From NCBI GenBank assembly GCA_036245525.1, contig BTPG01000003.1:185405368-185469367 (forward strand): a stretch of 64,000 bases of DNA. The letters are read 5' to 3'. The stretch is from Semisulcospira habei (Eukaryota; Mollusca; Gastropoda; Semisulcospiridae). Both the position numbers and the translations under genes were made by a program. The notes beneath the pieces were generated by a model, which was not told where the DNA came from, did no database searches, and worked only from the letters and a program-made list of their open reading frames with translations. How positions within the stretch are numbered: the stretch's first letter is position 1; every line of letters starts with the position of its first letter. Positions 1 to 10,290 of the stretch are shown one piece after another.

Positions 1-500
1 TGGCCCACTCTGGCGTTGAAGTCGCCAAGGATGATGACTTTGTCGTCTGCAGGGGTGCTCTGTATAAGGCTGCGCAGGTCAGTGTAGAACTTGTTCTTTT
101 CTGCAGGCTCTGCCAGGAGGGTTGGGGAGTACACACTGAGAAGGGTGACGTGTTGCTGGTGTCTCAGTGGGAGGCGCATGGACATGATGCGGTCTGAGTG
201 ACCGGTTGGTAGATTTTCCAGCTTAGACGCAACGGAGGTCTTGACCTTGAAGCCCACGCCTGAGAGCCGTCTTTCTGATGCAGACTTGCCTGACCAGTAG
301 AGGGTGTAGCCAGCGCCAAGTTCTTGGAGACTGCCTTCGTCCGGGAGGCGTACTTCGCTGAGGGCAGCGATGTCTATGTTTAACCTCCGCAATTCATGGG
401 CAATGAGGGAGGAGCGACGTTCAGGGCGTCCGCTGTCTGCTGTGTCAAGCATGATTCGGATGTTCCAGCATGCTACGTTGAGTCCGGTCGTGGTCGTCAT
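1..500 (-). CDS. RTE-like retrotransposon endonuclease, N-terminal part (runs off window edge)
   Basis: Reading the minus strand from the ATG at 500-498 gives an uninterrupted frame of about 166 codons that continues past base 1. Near the start it has VACWNIRIML (position of endonuclease motif I) and IAALSEVRLP (the glutamate of motif II). At the window edge it has VIILGDFNARVG, the GDFN metal-binding motif of apurinic-like endonucleases. This is the endonuclease type found in RTE/BovB-like non-LTR elements and often mislabelled craniofacial development protein 2-like. The enzyme nicks target DNA to prime reverse transcription. No stop or frameshift is visible, so this copy may be fairly young. 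The reverse transcriptase would lie outside the window. A host gene derived from such an element cannot be excluded. Confidence 0.8.
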   Translation of the reverse strand, partial: MTTTTGLNVACWNIRIMLDTADSGRPERRSSLIAHELRRLNIDIAALSEVRLPDEGSLQELGAGYTLYWSGKSASERRLSGVGFKVKTSVASKLENLPTGHSDRIMSMRLPLRHQQHVTLLSVYSPTLLAEPAEKNKFYTDLRSLIQSTPADDKVIILGDFNARVG

Positions 501-603
501 TAGAGTGGATCCGTTGTTTTTACTTGTTTTCTGACCGCAGGAGAAGACGCATTAGAGTGTATCCGTTGTTTTTACTTGTTTTCTGACCGCATGAGAAGAT
601 GCC
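500..603 (-). repeat. 52-bp tandem duplication in the leader of the RTE-like element
   Basis: Two 52-base units (500-551 and 552-603) differ at only a few positions. Both begin attagagtg and end agaagaYGC. They lie directly upstream of the endonuclease start codon, so the second unit duplicates the immediate 5' leader. Confidence 0.85.
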
Positions 604-1525
604 CGTTGACCGCGGCTAGCCAACTGGGGTTGTGAGGGGACGAGCTTTGGTTAGGCCACCTTTTTTAGGCCCCTCTTCGTGTGTAGCAAGCAGTGCTGTC
701 CCTAGAGAAGGCTGCTTGGTCGTTCAGGGTGTGCCGAGTGACGTTGTCATCCCCAGGTCAACATCAGGCGACCAATATTTTGAACCGCCTGCATGCAGGT
801 GTGAGACTGTGGCTTCCAGTGACATCTTTCACCTGCCGCTTCGCCCCTCGCCCGTCGCTACAGGACTTGGAATGGTCTGTGTCATGGTCCGTGGACGTTT
901 CCTAAAGCCTGCGTGGTGGAGCTTTTTGGTGGAGTGCAATGTGCGCAGTACTGGCCCCACCCTTTAAACCCTGTGGTTTTATTATCGAGCCTATTTTCCT
1001 TCATTAGATCGTGAGGCGTAGATTTTTACGAGCTCGTGCAGTTTGCAGGGCCCATGAGAATTTAAGAGTTGCGTTGGTGGTGCGGGTAGTGGGGAACTCT
1101 TACAGCGCCTCCCCCGGGATCACCCTAGTCTAGGGCCTCTTGGCTCCTCGTGAGGCACCCTCGTGTGTAATCCCTCCGGACTAGCATAGCATCCCTCTAT
1201 CCGAAGACCGCCCGTGCGTGGTCCCTGGCCACATCCTCTCGGAGGTGACCCCAAAAACTGGGCAGCACGAGCCCCCAGGCTAAACACGGCGGATCTAGAG
1301 GAGAGAACCTCGAAAATTAATCAACATTGTCCTGCTGCCTTGCAGGCCTGGCCGTTTGGCAGCGGAAAGGCTAAGGGAGGAAAACCTTACTTCAAAGCCC
1401 CCGTGTCTCCGGGGAAGGTTTTTGAGCCAGAGACTAGGACAAGGACAGTGTGATATAAAACCTACGACCTGCGGACCTCGATGCCATCGTCCCAGCTTGC
1501 TAGGCAATGGCAGACAAACCAAGGG
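604..1525 (-). other. Probable 5' untranslated leader of the RTE-like element
   Basis: No convincing reading frame was found on either strand. The stretch is GC-richer than its right flank and contiguous with the endonuclease gene. It ends where a sequence shared with other R1 copies begins at about 1526, which suggests it is the element's 5' leader inserted into an R1 copy. The true 5' end is inferred from that boundary only. Confidence 0.4.
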
Positions 1526-2095
1526 TGTGTGCGTGTACGTATGTATGTAAACACGAGAATCTCGGATATTTCTGTACTCACAAGCTTAAAACTTCGCAAA
1601 ATACGTTATTCAAGGGGTGGCTAAGAGATCTTCCGAGCATATTGTAATTAGATGTCTCATTGTAGACATAAAATACCGTTTAAAGAAAGTCGGTTGACCC
1701 AGATTAGAGTCCGCAATTTTGATTATATGCACTTTAAATTTTGGATATGACTAGTTTATAGAAAGACATGGGATGAGTTTGTTAGCCAGCTTTGTAACTT
1801 TTCAACTTTTTCGAAAATAAAGTTCAATGAGGAAAAAATGTCAAAAGTAAGATTCCTTCATTTCATCAGAAGAATCAAACAGTGAGGGTGACGTAAAAGC
1901 ACCACACGCGTCAGTGTTTAATACAATGTTCCTAATTGACGCAAATCACCAGCACTTCAGTGTTTTACATGTTCTCCTTCATTTAGGAAGACAGTCTCTC
2001 TATTTTTGTATTATATTTGCGAAAGTATTGTGGAAAAGGTGGAATATGCATGCAAGCTCATACAGAAGAGGCTTTGTGGGCATGGGCCATTCAAC
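1526..2095 (+). mobile_element. Dispersed element R1, left-truncated copy
   Basis: The sequence follows R1 copies at 8957, 18783 and 23492: tatgtatgtaaac, agcatattgtaatt, a block around cggttgaccc, then tggcggtgacg-like sequence and a right end near 2060-2095 resembling catatagaagggactttg. The left end is replaced by the RTE-like element. Confidence 0.65.
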
Positions 2096-2482
2096 CTTAT
2101 TCTTCAAAATGGCTGTGGCTACGCCAGCCCACAGAACGTATAACCGGTAGAATGCGCCGTGCGTCTGCCGTCTGTCTTTGTGTGTGCCATTCTGCCGTTT
2201 GTGTTTGTGTGTGCCATTGCCGTGCGGATCAGGAGAGGGGCCGGTGGGTGGGAGAGAGATCGGGGGGGGGGGGGGAGGGGGAGATTAAAGGGAGATATTG
2301 AATGACTTCGTAATCCAGCGTTGTAAAAGTTCATCTTTTTCAATAATAATATAAACAAATTGCAAGTTTTGGAGCCAGTATTTACTCCCATCAAACAGTC
2401 AGCCATAGAAGAGGTTGTGTGAAACAAAACAGTCAGCTCTGGAAGCGGTTGCTTGACATTCAGAGGAGTTACAACCTTATGC
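2096..2482. other. Unassigned sequence with a G-rich run
   Basis: Only a poly-G stretch around 2262-2280 stands out. No gene or recognisable repeat was seen. Confidence 0.6.
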
Positions 2483-2600
2483 CAGGTGTGACGAGTTGCA
2501 ACTGAGTTTTTTTTTTAATTTTCGTTTTTACACGAACCCTACGTGAGTGTGTCTTGTGTGATCGCATCATACTTCGACAACGATAACCACGTAACCGGTC
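2483..2600 (+). repeat. Fragment of the 3' end of an LTR (same family as 22603-23491)
   Basis: About 115 bases match the last part of the solo LTR at 22603-23491 in order: gtgtgac, a gttgca block, cctacgtg, then ccacgtaac. The upstream LTR body is absent here, so this is a truncated relic. Confidence 0.5.
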
Positions 2601-3888
2601 CTAACTCCCCCAAAAAGAAACAATTGTTGCCGCATTTCAAAGAAGTTTTGGCCCGGGGGGGGGGGGGGGGAGCGTGGGGGGGGAGCGTGGGGGGGGGGGG
2701 AGGTGGGTGGGAGGGAATCGGGGGGGGGGGGTGGTCCGGAACCTCTGAAACACCCTCCTCCCTCTCCCCAGATCCGCCCCTGCTAAGAGCTTTAATCTCA
2801 TGTTTAGATATCTCGAGATCGTCTGTTTTTGTACCGAATATTACATCATAATAATTGTATGTATTTAAAATTAAAAAAACAAAACAATAACAAAGAAACA
2901 AACAAACAAACAAAAAACACTATAATGACTGGTGACCACCCAACTGCAACTGCAAGATGTTTCATGGAGGGGGCGCACTGATGCATTCCTACGATTCTTT
3001 GTCAAGGTCACGTGGGCCGGTCAAACCCGGTTTCAAATGCAAGTGTAAAACGCACCAAACCGGGCTGAACTCTACTCGGGATGAACCTTGGTTGCAAGTG
3101 TAAACGGTCTTTGACTGACAAATTGCCGATGAGTCACATGAAGCACTCCAACCCTAAAATAACCACTGTGGCGCACCTGTATCGATATCTGTAAAAGCTG
3201 AGTTAGGCTGCACTATCTTCCATCATTGTATTGTAACCCTACAAACAACACTGAGTCGCACTTTTATCGATATTTTGCAAAAATGAGTTAGATTATACTA
3301 TCTTTCATCATCGTCTTGTCACACAGTGTCACTTGAAACACGGAAACTCACTTCATAAACACCTTCACATTTCCAACTGACAAGGTGACAAGTGATAACG
3401 TGCATAATCAAAATGTTGATGATACTGCAAGGAATGTGTTAAAAAAGAAAACAAAGGAAAGTATGGAAGTAGTAGATCTTGAAGGAACTTTTAAGTTGTA
3501 TGGTTTCTAACGTTTCAGTGTCACACGACTATGATCAGTAGATGAACACAACAAATGATATCAAAAACTTAATTTTTCACGTTTTAGGCTAAAAAGAAGT
3601 TTATCTAATTATTTCATATCAAAATAAGTTGCTTTCATTTTCATATCACTTTTATTTGCATGCACTACATCGGTGTCTCTGTGAAACGTTAGCAACTTTT
3701 TCAAGTGGCTGACGACTAATTTCAATAGTATGCTGAGGCAACTTGACCCCAAGCTTATTTTTTAGTAATTATTTACTAATTAATTCTGAGACTAGATTGA
3801 TACAAATGTGGCAAATTAAATTTCATAAACTTTGCTCAAGTTTTAATTTTGTACCACAATTCCTCCTTTTTGTGACCAGTGCCAAATA
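2601..3888. other. Unassigned sequence with poly-G runs and a degenerate ~85-bp repeat pair
   Basis: Interrupted G runs occupy 2655-2735. Around 3180-3320 two similar blocks share atcgatat and ctatctt(c/t)catcat. No coding region is supported. Confidence 0.5.
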
Positions 3889-4146
3889 ATGACTCATAAA
3901 ATAAATAGTGTGGGCCTGCATACAAAATTAGGAATGCATACTACAGTCATTAAGAACAGGCTATCTGAAAGCGCAGAGCTTGGCTGTTCAATTGTGGGTG
4001 CAGAGAACATGACCAAAACGATGACAATACCAAAGGGAATATCCTTTGGGCCCATTCATGGTTATTTTGTTCTCAGTGCTGATGATCGTTACACAAAAGA
4101 TTTTGACAAAAATAAATGTAAAGGCTTGACCCTGCATTTTGTGTAA
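3889..4146 (+). pseudogene. Short ORF with weak PR/SET-like motif, possibly a relic exon
   Basis: An 85-codon frame contains MTIPKGISFGPIHGYF, which recalls the 'IPKG..FGP..G' segment of PR/SET domains in PRDM-type proteins. The duplicated block at 5404-6665 holds a degenerate copy of this frame with internal stops. No catalytic or zinc-finger sequence is visible nearby. The similarity is short and could be chance, so no function is assigned. Confidence 0.2.
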
Positions 4147-6665
4147 CGGCATTTAATCAAAACCCACGAGCGCAGGTCAGTCTCAGGTTAAAAAATGGCT
4201 GGCCTTTTCAATCCGTGGCTGTTTGTAACCCTCCAAACACGCACGTGGTTTTAAGGATGCAGACAGTAGAGGATATTTTCTCAAAACGCAAAAATACGAA
4301 TGCATACTTAGTACTTTAAACGGAAATTACGAATAGGCAGGGCAGGCATTGTGTCCAATGAAGGGCTGGGACCCTAGGGAACTAAAAGGAATCATTCCTA
4401 AAGCTGTTTTCATGGATTTGAAAATCCAAGTGCGTCTCAGTGTTTTCCCCTTAAATCCGAAATATTTTACTCCAGCACTGGCATCCACGTGTTACATTCG
4501 TGTCATTCACTTCCAATTTTGGTTACTTGAGTTATTGCGGTTTCCTTGTCTTTAATGTACACCCAAACTGCTTTGAACTAAAGATGTAAACGTGTGCGGT
4601 TCTTCAAAATGCTTGTTTGATGGGTGAGACCCATGCAATTTGGTCACTGGATGCGACTGGATGCCATCAAATACAGTCTCTCGTATGTTACTGAAAATTT
4701 CAGACGCATGCACATGAGAATACAGCTCCTAAACGAGTCATGTCCGAAATGAAAAGGTTTCAAAATATGAATAAATAACATTTTCTGTATCTTAAATGAG
4801 GTTTCTTGCGTGCCCTAATGCGTGCGGTTTTTGTTGTTGTTGTTTGTTGGGGGTTTTTTGGTTTTTTTTAATTTTTATTTTTTTTTTAGAGAGAGAGAGA
4901 GAGAGAGAAATGGTTTCGATAGTAAATGGAGTAGCGGACACGCACATTTTGCGAAACCAGTTTTCACACTCTTTTTAAGCTTTCGGTGACCCGGACGCAA
5001 AAATAAAAATAAAATCTGAATGGCTGTTTCACGAATCCCGAAGATCGATCGGATTTAGCTTTCAGGATTACCAGCTGACGCAGTTCCTGCATCAAGAGTG
5101 GGAAGCGATCCCACAACATGTTCCAAACCCTGGTGAACTCCATGCGTCAACGCTGCATTGAATGCTCGGCTGCAAACGGTGGGTACACTCGCTACTGACT
5201 GCACCAGTCTTGTGTGAATTTTCAAATGAGGGGTGGGTGAACATTCTAACGTATTGCTGTTGTTACAATTGCTTGATTTACTCAAAACTTAAATAAAATT
5301 GTTACTGAATAATTTAGCAAAGTATTGTTACATTATTTGTGTGGTGTTGTCGTTGCGTCTGCGATAAAATGTGGCCCTTAAGTTTTGACCATTAGTATTA
5401 CACATATTGTGAGACTGCACACACAATTAGGAATGCATACCACAGTCATTTAAAACTTGCTAGCTGAAAATGCTTAGCTTCGCTGTTCAATTTTGGGTGC
5501 AGAGAGCATTACCAGAACGATGACAATACCAAAGAAAATGTCCTTTGGGCCCCTTCATGGGTTGTTGTATACTCAGCGCTGATGACCGTCAAAGAATTTG
5601 AAAAATAAATGTAATGGCTTGACCGTGCATTTTGTGTAACGGTGTTTAATTAAAACCCACGAGCGCAGGTCAGTCTCAGTTTGACTCAGTGTAACCATTC
5701 AAGCACGAATTTTAAGGATGCAGGTAGTAGAGGCTATTTTGTCAAAACACAAATATACGAATGCATACTTACGTACTTTTAAACGGTAACAACGAATGTC
5801 AGGAGAGCTTGGGTAGGCATTGTTTCCAGTGAAAGGCTTGGACCCCAGGGATCTAAAAGAAGTCATTACTAAAGTCATTACTCCTCCCCCCCCCCCCCCC
5901 CCCGCCGCCCTCCGCCCCCCCCCCCCCCAAAAAAAAAAAAAAAAAAAAAAAAGAAAAAGAAAAAAAAAGAAGAAAAAGATTCGTCACTTGCATGACATCC
6001 AAGTGAGCAAAGGGTTTTCTGGTCTGTCATTCCTAAAGCTGTTTTCATGGATTTGAATTCAAAGTGCGTGTTACATTCGTGTGATCGACTTCCAGTTCTG
6101 GTCACTGGAGCTATTGTGGTTTCCTTGTCTTTAAAGGTACATTCAAACTGATTAGCATTAAAGATGTAAACGCGTGAGGTTCTTCAAAAATGATGGTTTG
6201 ATGGGTCGGACCCATGCAGTTTGGTCAGTGGATGCCACCAAAGACAGCCTTTCGTAAGTTACTGAAATTTTCGGATACATGCACATGAGCATGCCGCTCC
6301 TAAACGAGCCGATGCCCGAAATGAAAAAGTTTCAAATTAGGAAGAAATAGCATTTTCTCTGTCTAAAGCAGGAGGTCCTTTTTGTGCCCTTATTTGTGTT
6401 TTTCAAGTCTCGAAAGATGGTTTTGATAGTAACTGGAGTAGCTGACATGCAAATGCTGGGAAAACGAGCGTTTGAGCGCTCACGGATCGGAAATGTAAGT
6501 TGTTTCTACTATTTTTGCACCAGAAACAGGTGTAACCGTAAACAATAGCACAAAGAACCAGTTTTCACACACATATTTAAGCCCCGGACACGAAAATGAA
6601 AACATAAATCATAATGGCTGTTTCACGAATCATGAAAATCGGTCGTATTTATCTTTCACGATTAT
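3907..6665. repeat. Diverged tandem segmental duplication, two ~1.2-kb copies
   Basis: Copy 1 (about 3907-5072) and copy 2 (about 5404-6665) match in order. Shared blocks include attaggaatgcata, gatgacaatacca, cccacgagcgcaggtcag, aggcattgt, a cgttcttca-type block and a final cgaatc..gaa.atcg block. They differ by many substitutions and small indels. Copy 2 carries an inserted poly-C/poly-A stretch at 5883-5970, followed by a short repeat also present at 15155-15225. Confidence 0.75.
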
Positions 6666-7695
6666 TGTTCTAAATTGCGACGAGGATAAAAATTGCAACC
6701 TCTAATCAAACGAACAAAACAAATGGCAGACCACGCATACGCCTCCCTCACCCATGTTCTAAAACAATACTTCAAAAATAGACAACTTTATCGTATTTTT
6801 GTTTATATTTACAAGTAACAGTAAAAGAAATTCCAACTCTTACCGACAAACCGAGACTCAGTCACTTTGCTCTTCGCGTCAGTCTCCTGAGAAACTCCAA
6901 CTAATCTCAGTTTCACGGAAGCTGTTCCGCCCCCCAAGCACAAGTATGCATGTACTTGCAATGTCATGGACGCAGAGTTTGCTGGTGCATATATGTGCGC
7001 ATTATTGTGCGAGTGATATACTCAGAATCAAAAGTTTTGCACATACTTTCGTGTGATGTAATTTGCAATCTATCAGGCGTAGAAACGTACAAACCACAAA
7101 GATTATTGCTGGGAGCTCGCTTGATTTATTTATAGTGCAAAATATTGCTTACTTTGAAACGTGTACATCAGCAATTTTGCACCTTCTATTAAACCATCGT
7201 TGATTAACAGGGTAGAGGGTAGAAAGTTACTTCTTGGAGAATCGTTTTACCTACGTTAGAAAGATATGTAATTGCCCATTAAAATACATTAAAAAGTTAA
7301 TGAAAATGATTACCCACTGGACGTAACAACAAGAATGCAAATGGATAGCTCATAGAAAGTCATCTCCTCAGCTTCAGCATTTCTGCTCCACAGGTTGGAA
7401 TTAAAGAAATCTTTTTCAATACAATAGTTCACCACTTCATATGCTGTTGACAAGTCACAAAATTGGGTTAAAACCAGCCTAAACGATAAACCTCTGGTTT
7501 CGTTGATTTTTTGCATTTATTTTATTTTATTGTTTTGGATGGGAGGACTTCGGCTATCATTATTTCAGTGTACAAGTATTATTCCTTGTTTGCCATTCAA
7601 AACAAAATCATATTGGACCACTTAAAAGCTAGCTTGATTAGATGTCCCGTAAGAAACTGACCAGAAAACGGTGTCGCCGAGCAGAGATAACGACA
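6666..7695. other. Unassigned AT-rich sequence
   Basis: No convincing gene, repeat or structured element was recognised. Confidence 0.6.
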
Positions 7696-7908
7696 TTAAC
7701 TCATTCTACCCCAGACACACCACAGCAAGATATGGATCGACGATGATAGTTCAAGGGTGATGCCAGAATAGCTTGGCGCCTATGGGCGCCAAGCTATTTT
7801 GGCATCACCCTTGAACAATCATGATCGATCTGTGTCCTGCACTGCAATGCAGTCTTCAGAGGGCAACAGCAAAATTTGGGATTTTGATCTTGGGGTACAA
7901 TGAGTTAA
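7696..7908. mobile_element. Palindromic miniature element, family A, flanked by TTAA
   Basis: TTAA at 7696-7699 and 7905-7908 bracket a long inverted repeat. The left arm has ctcattctaccccagacac, gatagttcaagggtgatgcc and agcttggcgcc; the right arm is the reverse complement with a tatg loop at about 7776. It has no coding capacity. TTAA flanks suggest a piggyBac-type nonautonomous transposon. Confidence 0.8.
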
Positions 7909-8331
7909 GAAGAATTCCTTAGAAGCCTGCTCAGCGGTAAAGCTACATAACTGACCTATCGTATTGCCCAAATATGAAGATGATAATGGAAAATCAGGCA
8001 GAAATTGCATCAAAACGCTGTTTCGCGCATCATGCAGACAGGCATAACAAATCTGATGGATTTTCCGGACCTTATTTAGTGTAGAATGAAAGCAGATCAT
8101 TAACCCGTTCAGTGCCAGCTGTCGCAGACTGTGTTTCTGCAATCTTCGTTAATTTAACCCCAAAAGGCCCTCGTTGCCCCCGATCATTTGGATCTATACC
8201 TCTTGCAGTTGGGTGGTGTTCACAAATTTCTCGGCAATACAGTTTCTTTCAAATTGAAACATCAGGTATTATTTTACTGATTTTTTAAGTCAACTCTGCA
8301 GAACTGTTGTCTTTTAGTATAGTATGTGCGT
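7909..8331. other. Mostly unassigned, with one arm of palindrome family B at 8185-8250
   Basis: Around 8188-8245 the sequence ggatctatacctcttgcagt then tctcggca matches the right arm of family B (compare 62396-62440). The other arm is missing. Nothing else was recognised. Confidence 0.45.
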
Positions 8332-8352
8332 GTGTACGCGTGCGTGAGTGTG

Positions 8353-8418
<66 letters not shown>

Positions 8419-8425
8419 CGCGAGC
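8332..8425. repeat. (GT)n microsatellite
   Basis: Long TG dinucleotide run with a short gcgc-rich end. Confidence 0.95.
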
Positions 8426-8615
8426 GCGCGCGCGAGAGAGAAACAGACAGGTAGACAGACAGACAGACAGGAAAGGACAGAGACAGGGAGACACAGAGTG
8501 CATTTTGGATAACGATATCGTATCTTTAATTATCAACGAGTACAAGTAAGTTCAATACTTTTTTTGTGTGGTGATCATGACCTCGATGCTTCTATTAGAA
8601 TTAAACAACAACAAC

Positions 8616-8618
8616 AAC

Positions 8619-8675
<57 letters not shown>

Positions 8676-8730
8676 ACACAAGCACGCACACACACACACA
8701 CGCACGCACGCAAATACCACACACACATAC
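8616..8730. repeat. (CA)n microsatellite
   Basis: CA dinucleotide run preceded by (AAC)n and followed by interrupted CA. Confidence 0.95.
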
Positions 8731-8956
8731 ACACTCTCCGCGCGAGCGTCAAAAAGTACAAAAAGGTAAAAGGGCTGAAATAACGATTAACGAAAGCCGC
8801 TTATGTACAAATAGATCAAACAATAATGGTTTAAAAGTATATATTTTCTTTCATTGCCGAGGTTACTACGGAAGGGTACAAAGCATAAGAAATTAACTGG
8901 TTGTGATCTTGCCAGCATTTTAAAGCCCAGCTTTAAAAAAAAAAGTGCACAGTTTT

Positions 8957-9598
8957 CAAGTCCCTTCTATTTATAGCGATATGACCATTTTTTTTTTTTA
9001 GGACGGATCGCGGTGCGGCGAATTTAATTGCATGTCCATGATGTCAAAGGCGGGCAGGACTAAACCTCTAACAATTGAAGTAACAAGATAAAAATTACGT
9101 CATGTCTAGTTACGCTAACCTCGCTGCTCAACGTACTTTTGGCGCGAAGAATGTATATTTGTATGTATGTATATATGTGTGTGCGTATGTATGTAAACAA
9201 GAGAATCTCCGATATTTCTGTACACACAAGCTTGAAACCTCGCGAAATACGTTCTTAAAAGGGTGGCCGTGGCTAATAGGGCCTCGGAGCATATTGTAAT
9301 TCAATGTCTCATTGAAGACATAAACAACCGTTTTAGGAAGTCGGTTGACCCAGATTAGAGTCCGTAATTTTTGTCGTATTTACTTGAACTTTTGCATATA
9401 GCTAGTTTGAAGAAAGACATTGAATGAGTTCGATAGCCAGCTTTGTATCCTGTTAACTTCATTAGTAAAATTAATTATTTTCAAAAAGAGTTAAAACAGT
9501 AAAAACCTTGACTTCTAGAGAAAGTCAGACAGTGGCGGTGACGTAAAAGAGGCATCTCCGTCACCACGCAGACATTGACATAATACTCTAAATATGAT
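8957..9598 (+). mobile_element. Dispersed element R1, right-truncated copy
   Basis: It starts with the R1 left terminus aagtcccttctatttatag and runs through ggatcgcggtg, catgtccatgatgtcaaag, the aaacaagagaatctcc block and tggcggtgacgtaaaag. It stops at the (CT)n tract that precedes LINE-A, so its right half is missing. Confidence 0.75.
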
Positions 9599-9600
9599 GT

Positions 9601-9601
<1 letters not shown>

Positions 9602-9699
<98 letters not shown>

Positions 9700-9740
9700 C
9701 CTCCCTCTCTCTCCCCCCCCCTCTCTCTCTCTCTCTCTCT
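9602..9740. repeat. (TC)n tract at the 5' boundary of LINE-A
   Basis: About 138 bases of CT repeat with minor c-runs, ending directly at the first base of LINE-A. Confidence 0.95.
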
Positions 9741-10032
9741 GATCATTAGTGCGATACTGCTCTGTGAAACAGTGTTTCTAGTACAGTGAACAAACTGTAA
9801 ACTATCCGTGTAATTTTCAATGAAAAGCGAGTGTGTTGTTATAACATATGGACTTCGTTACACACGAATTCAGACATAAACGCTTTCTTTATAGCGGGTT
9901 TTTCTCAGATCGTACACTTGTCGTTTCTTACTCCTTACTGCAAGCTTTTGTTTTTGTGTTCTTTGCGTGTGCTGTAATACACGGTTTCTGGCGTGAACCG
10001 CCGTTCAGATGACGTATTGAGACTAAAGTCGA

Positions 10033-10275
10033 ATAAGTCTTTATTTGTTTCAGTCATCTGATATTTTACTTGTACATGTAATCTCTTTCCTGGTTTAACT
10101 GCTTAAGCTTCTGTTTGTATCCTGTACCTTAGTTTTGTCCCCTGGTTCTTTACCTTATTAGTCTTTATTTGTTTCATCTGATATTTTACTTGTACATGTA
10201 ATTTCTTTCCTGGTTTAACTGCGTAACCTTCTACTATTTGTATACTGTACCTTAGTTTTGTTCCCTGTTTTTTTA
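10033..10275 (+). repeat. ~122-bp tandem duplication in the LINE-A leader
   Basis: The block from gtctttatttgtttc to ttagttttgt.ccc occurs twice, about 10033-10150 and 10155-10275, with small differences. It lies immediately upstream of the ORF start. Duplicated leaders can carry promoter activity in such elements; that is only inference here. Confidence 0.75.
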
Positions 10276-10290
10276 CCTTATTATCTGAAC

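Noticed and set aside
5883..5970. Poly-C/poly-A stretch as a retroposed poly(A) tail
   Set aside because: It adjoins no recognisable retrotransposed gene, and similar homopolymers occur at 15.1, 35.85 and 37.3 kb beside repeats.
7769..7780. Bacterial-type rho-independent terminators at the many hairpins
   Set aside because: The hairpins are hundreds of bases long, repeated, flanked by TTAA and lie in a eukaryotic genome, so they are mobile elements.
8285..8896. Open frames of Thr-His, Cys-Val or Ala-His repeats at (GT)n and (CA)n tracts
   Set aside because: They are translations of dinucleotide microsatellites with no other protein feature. The same applies at 13.2, 15.7, 17.2, 24.2-24.5 and 46.0 kb.
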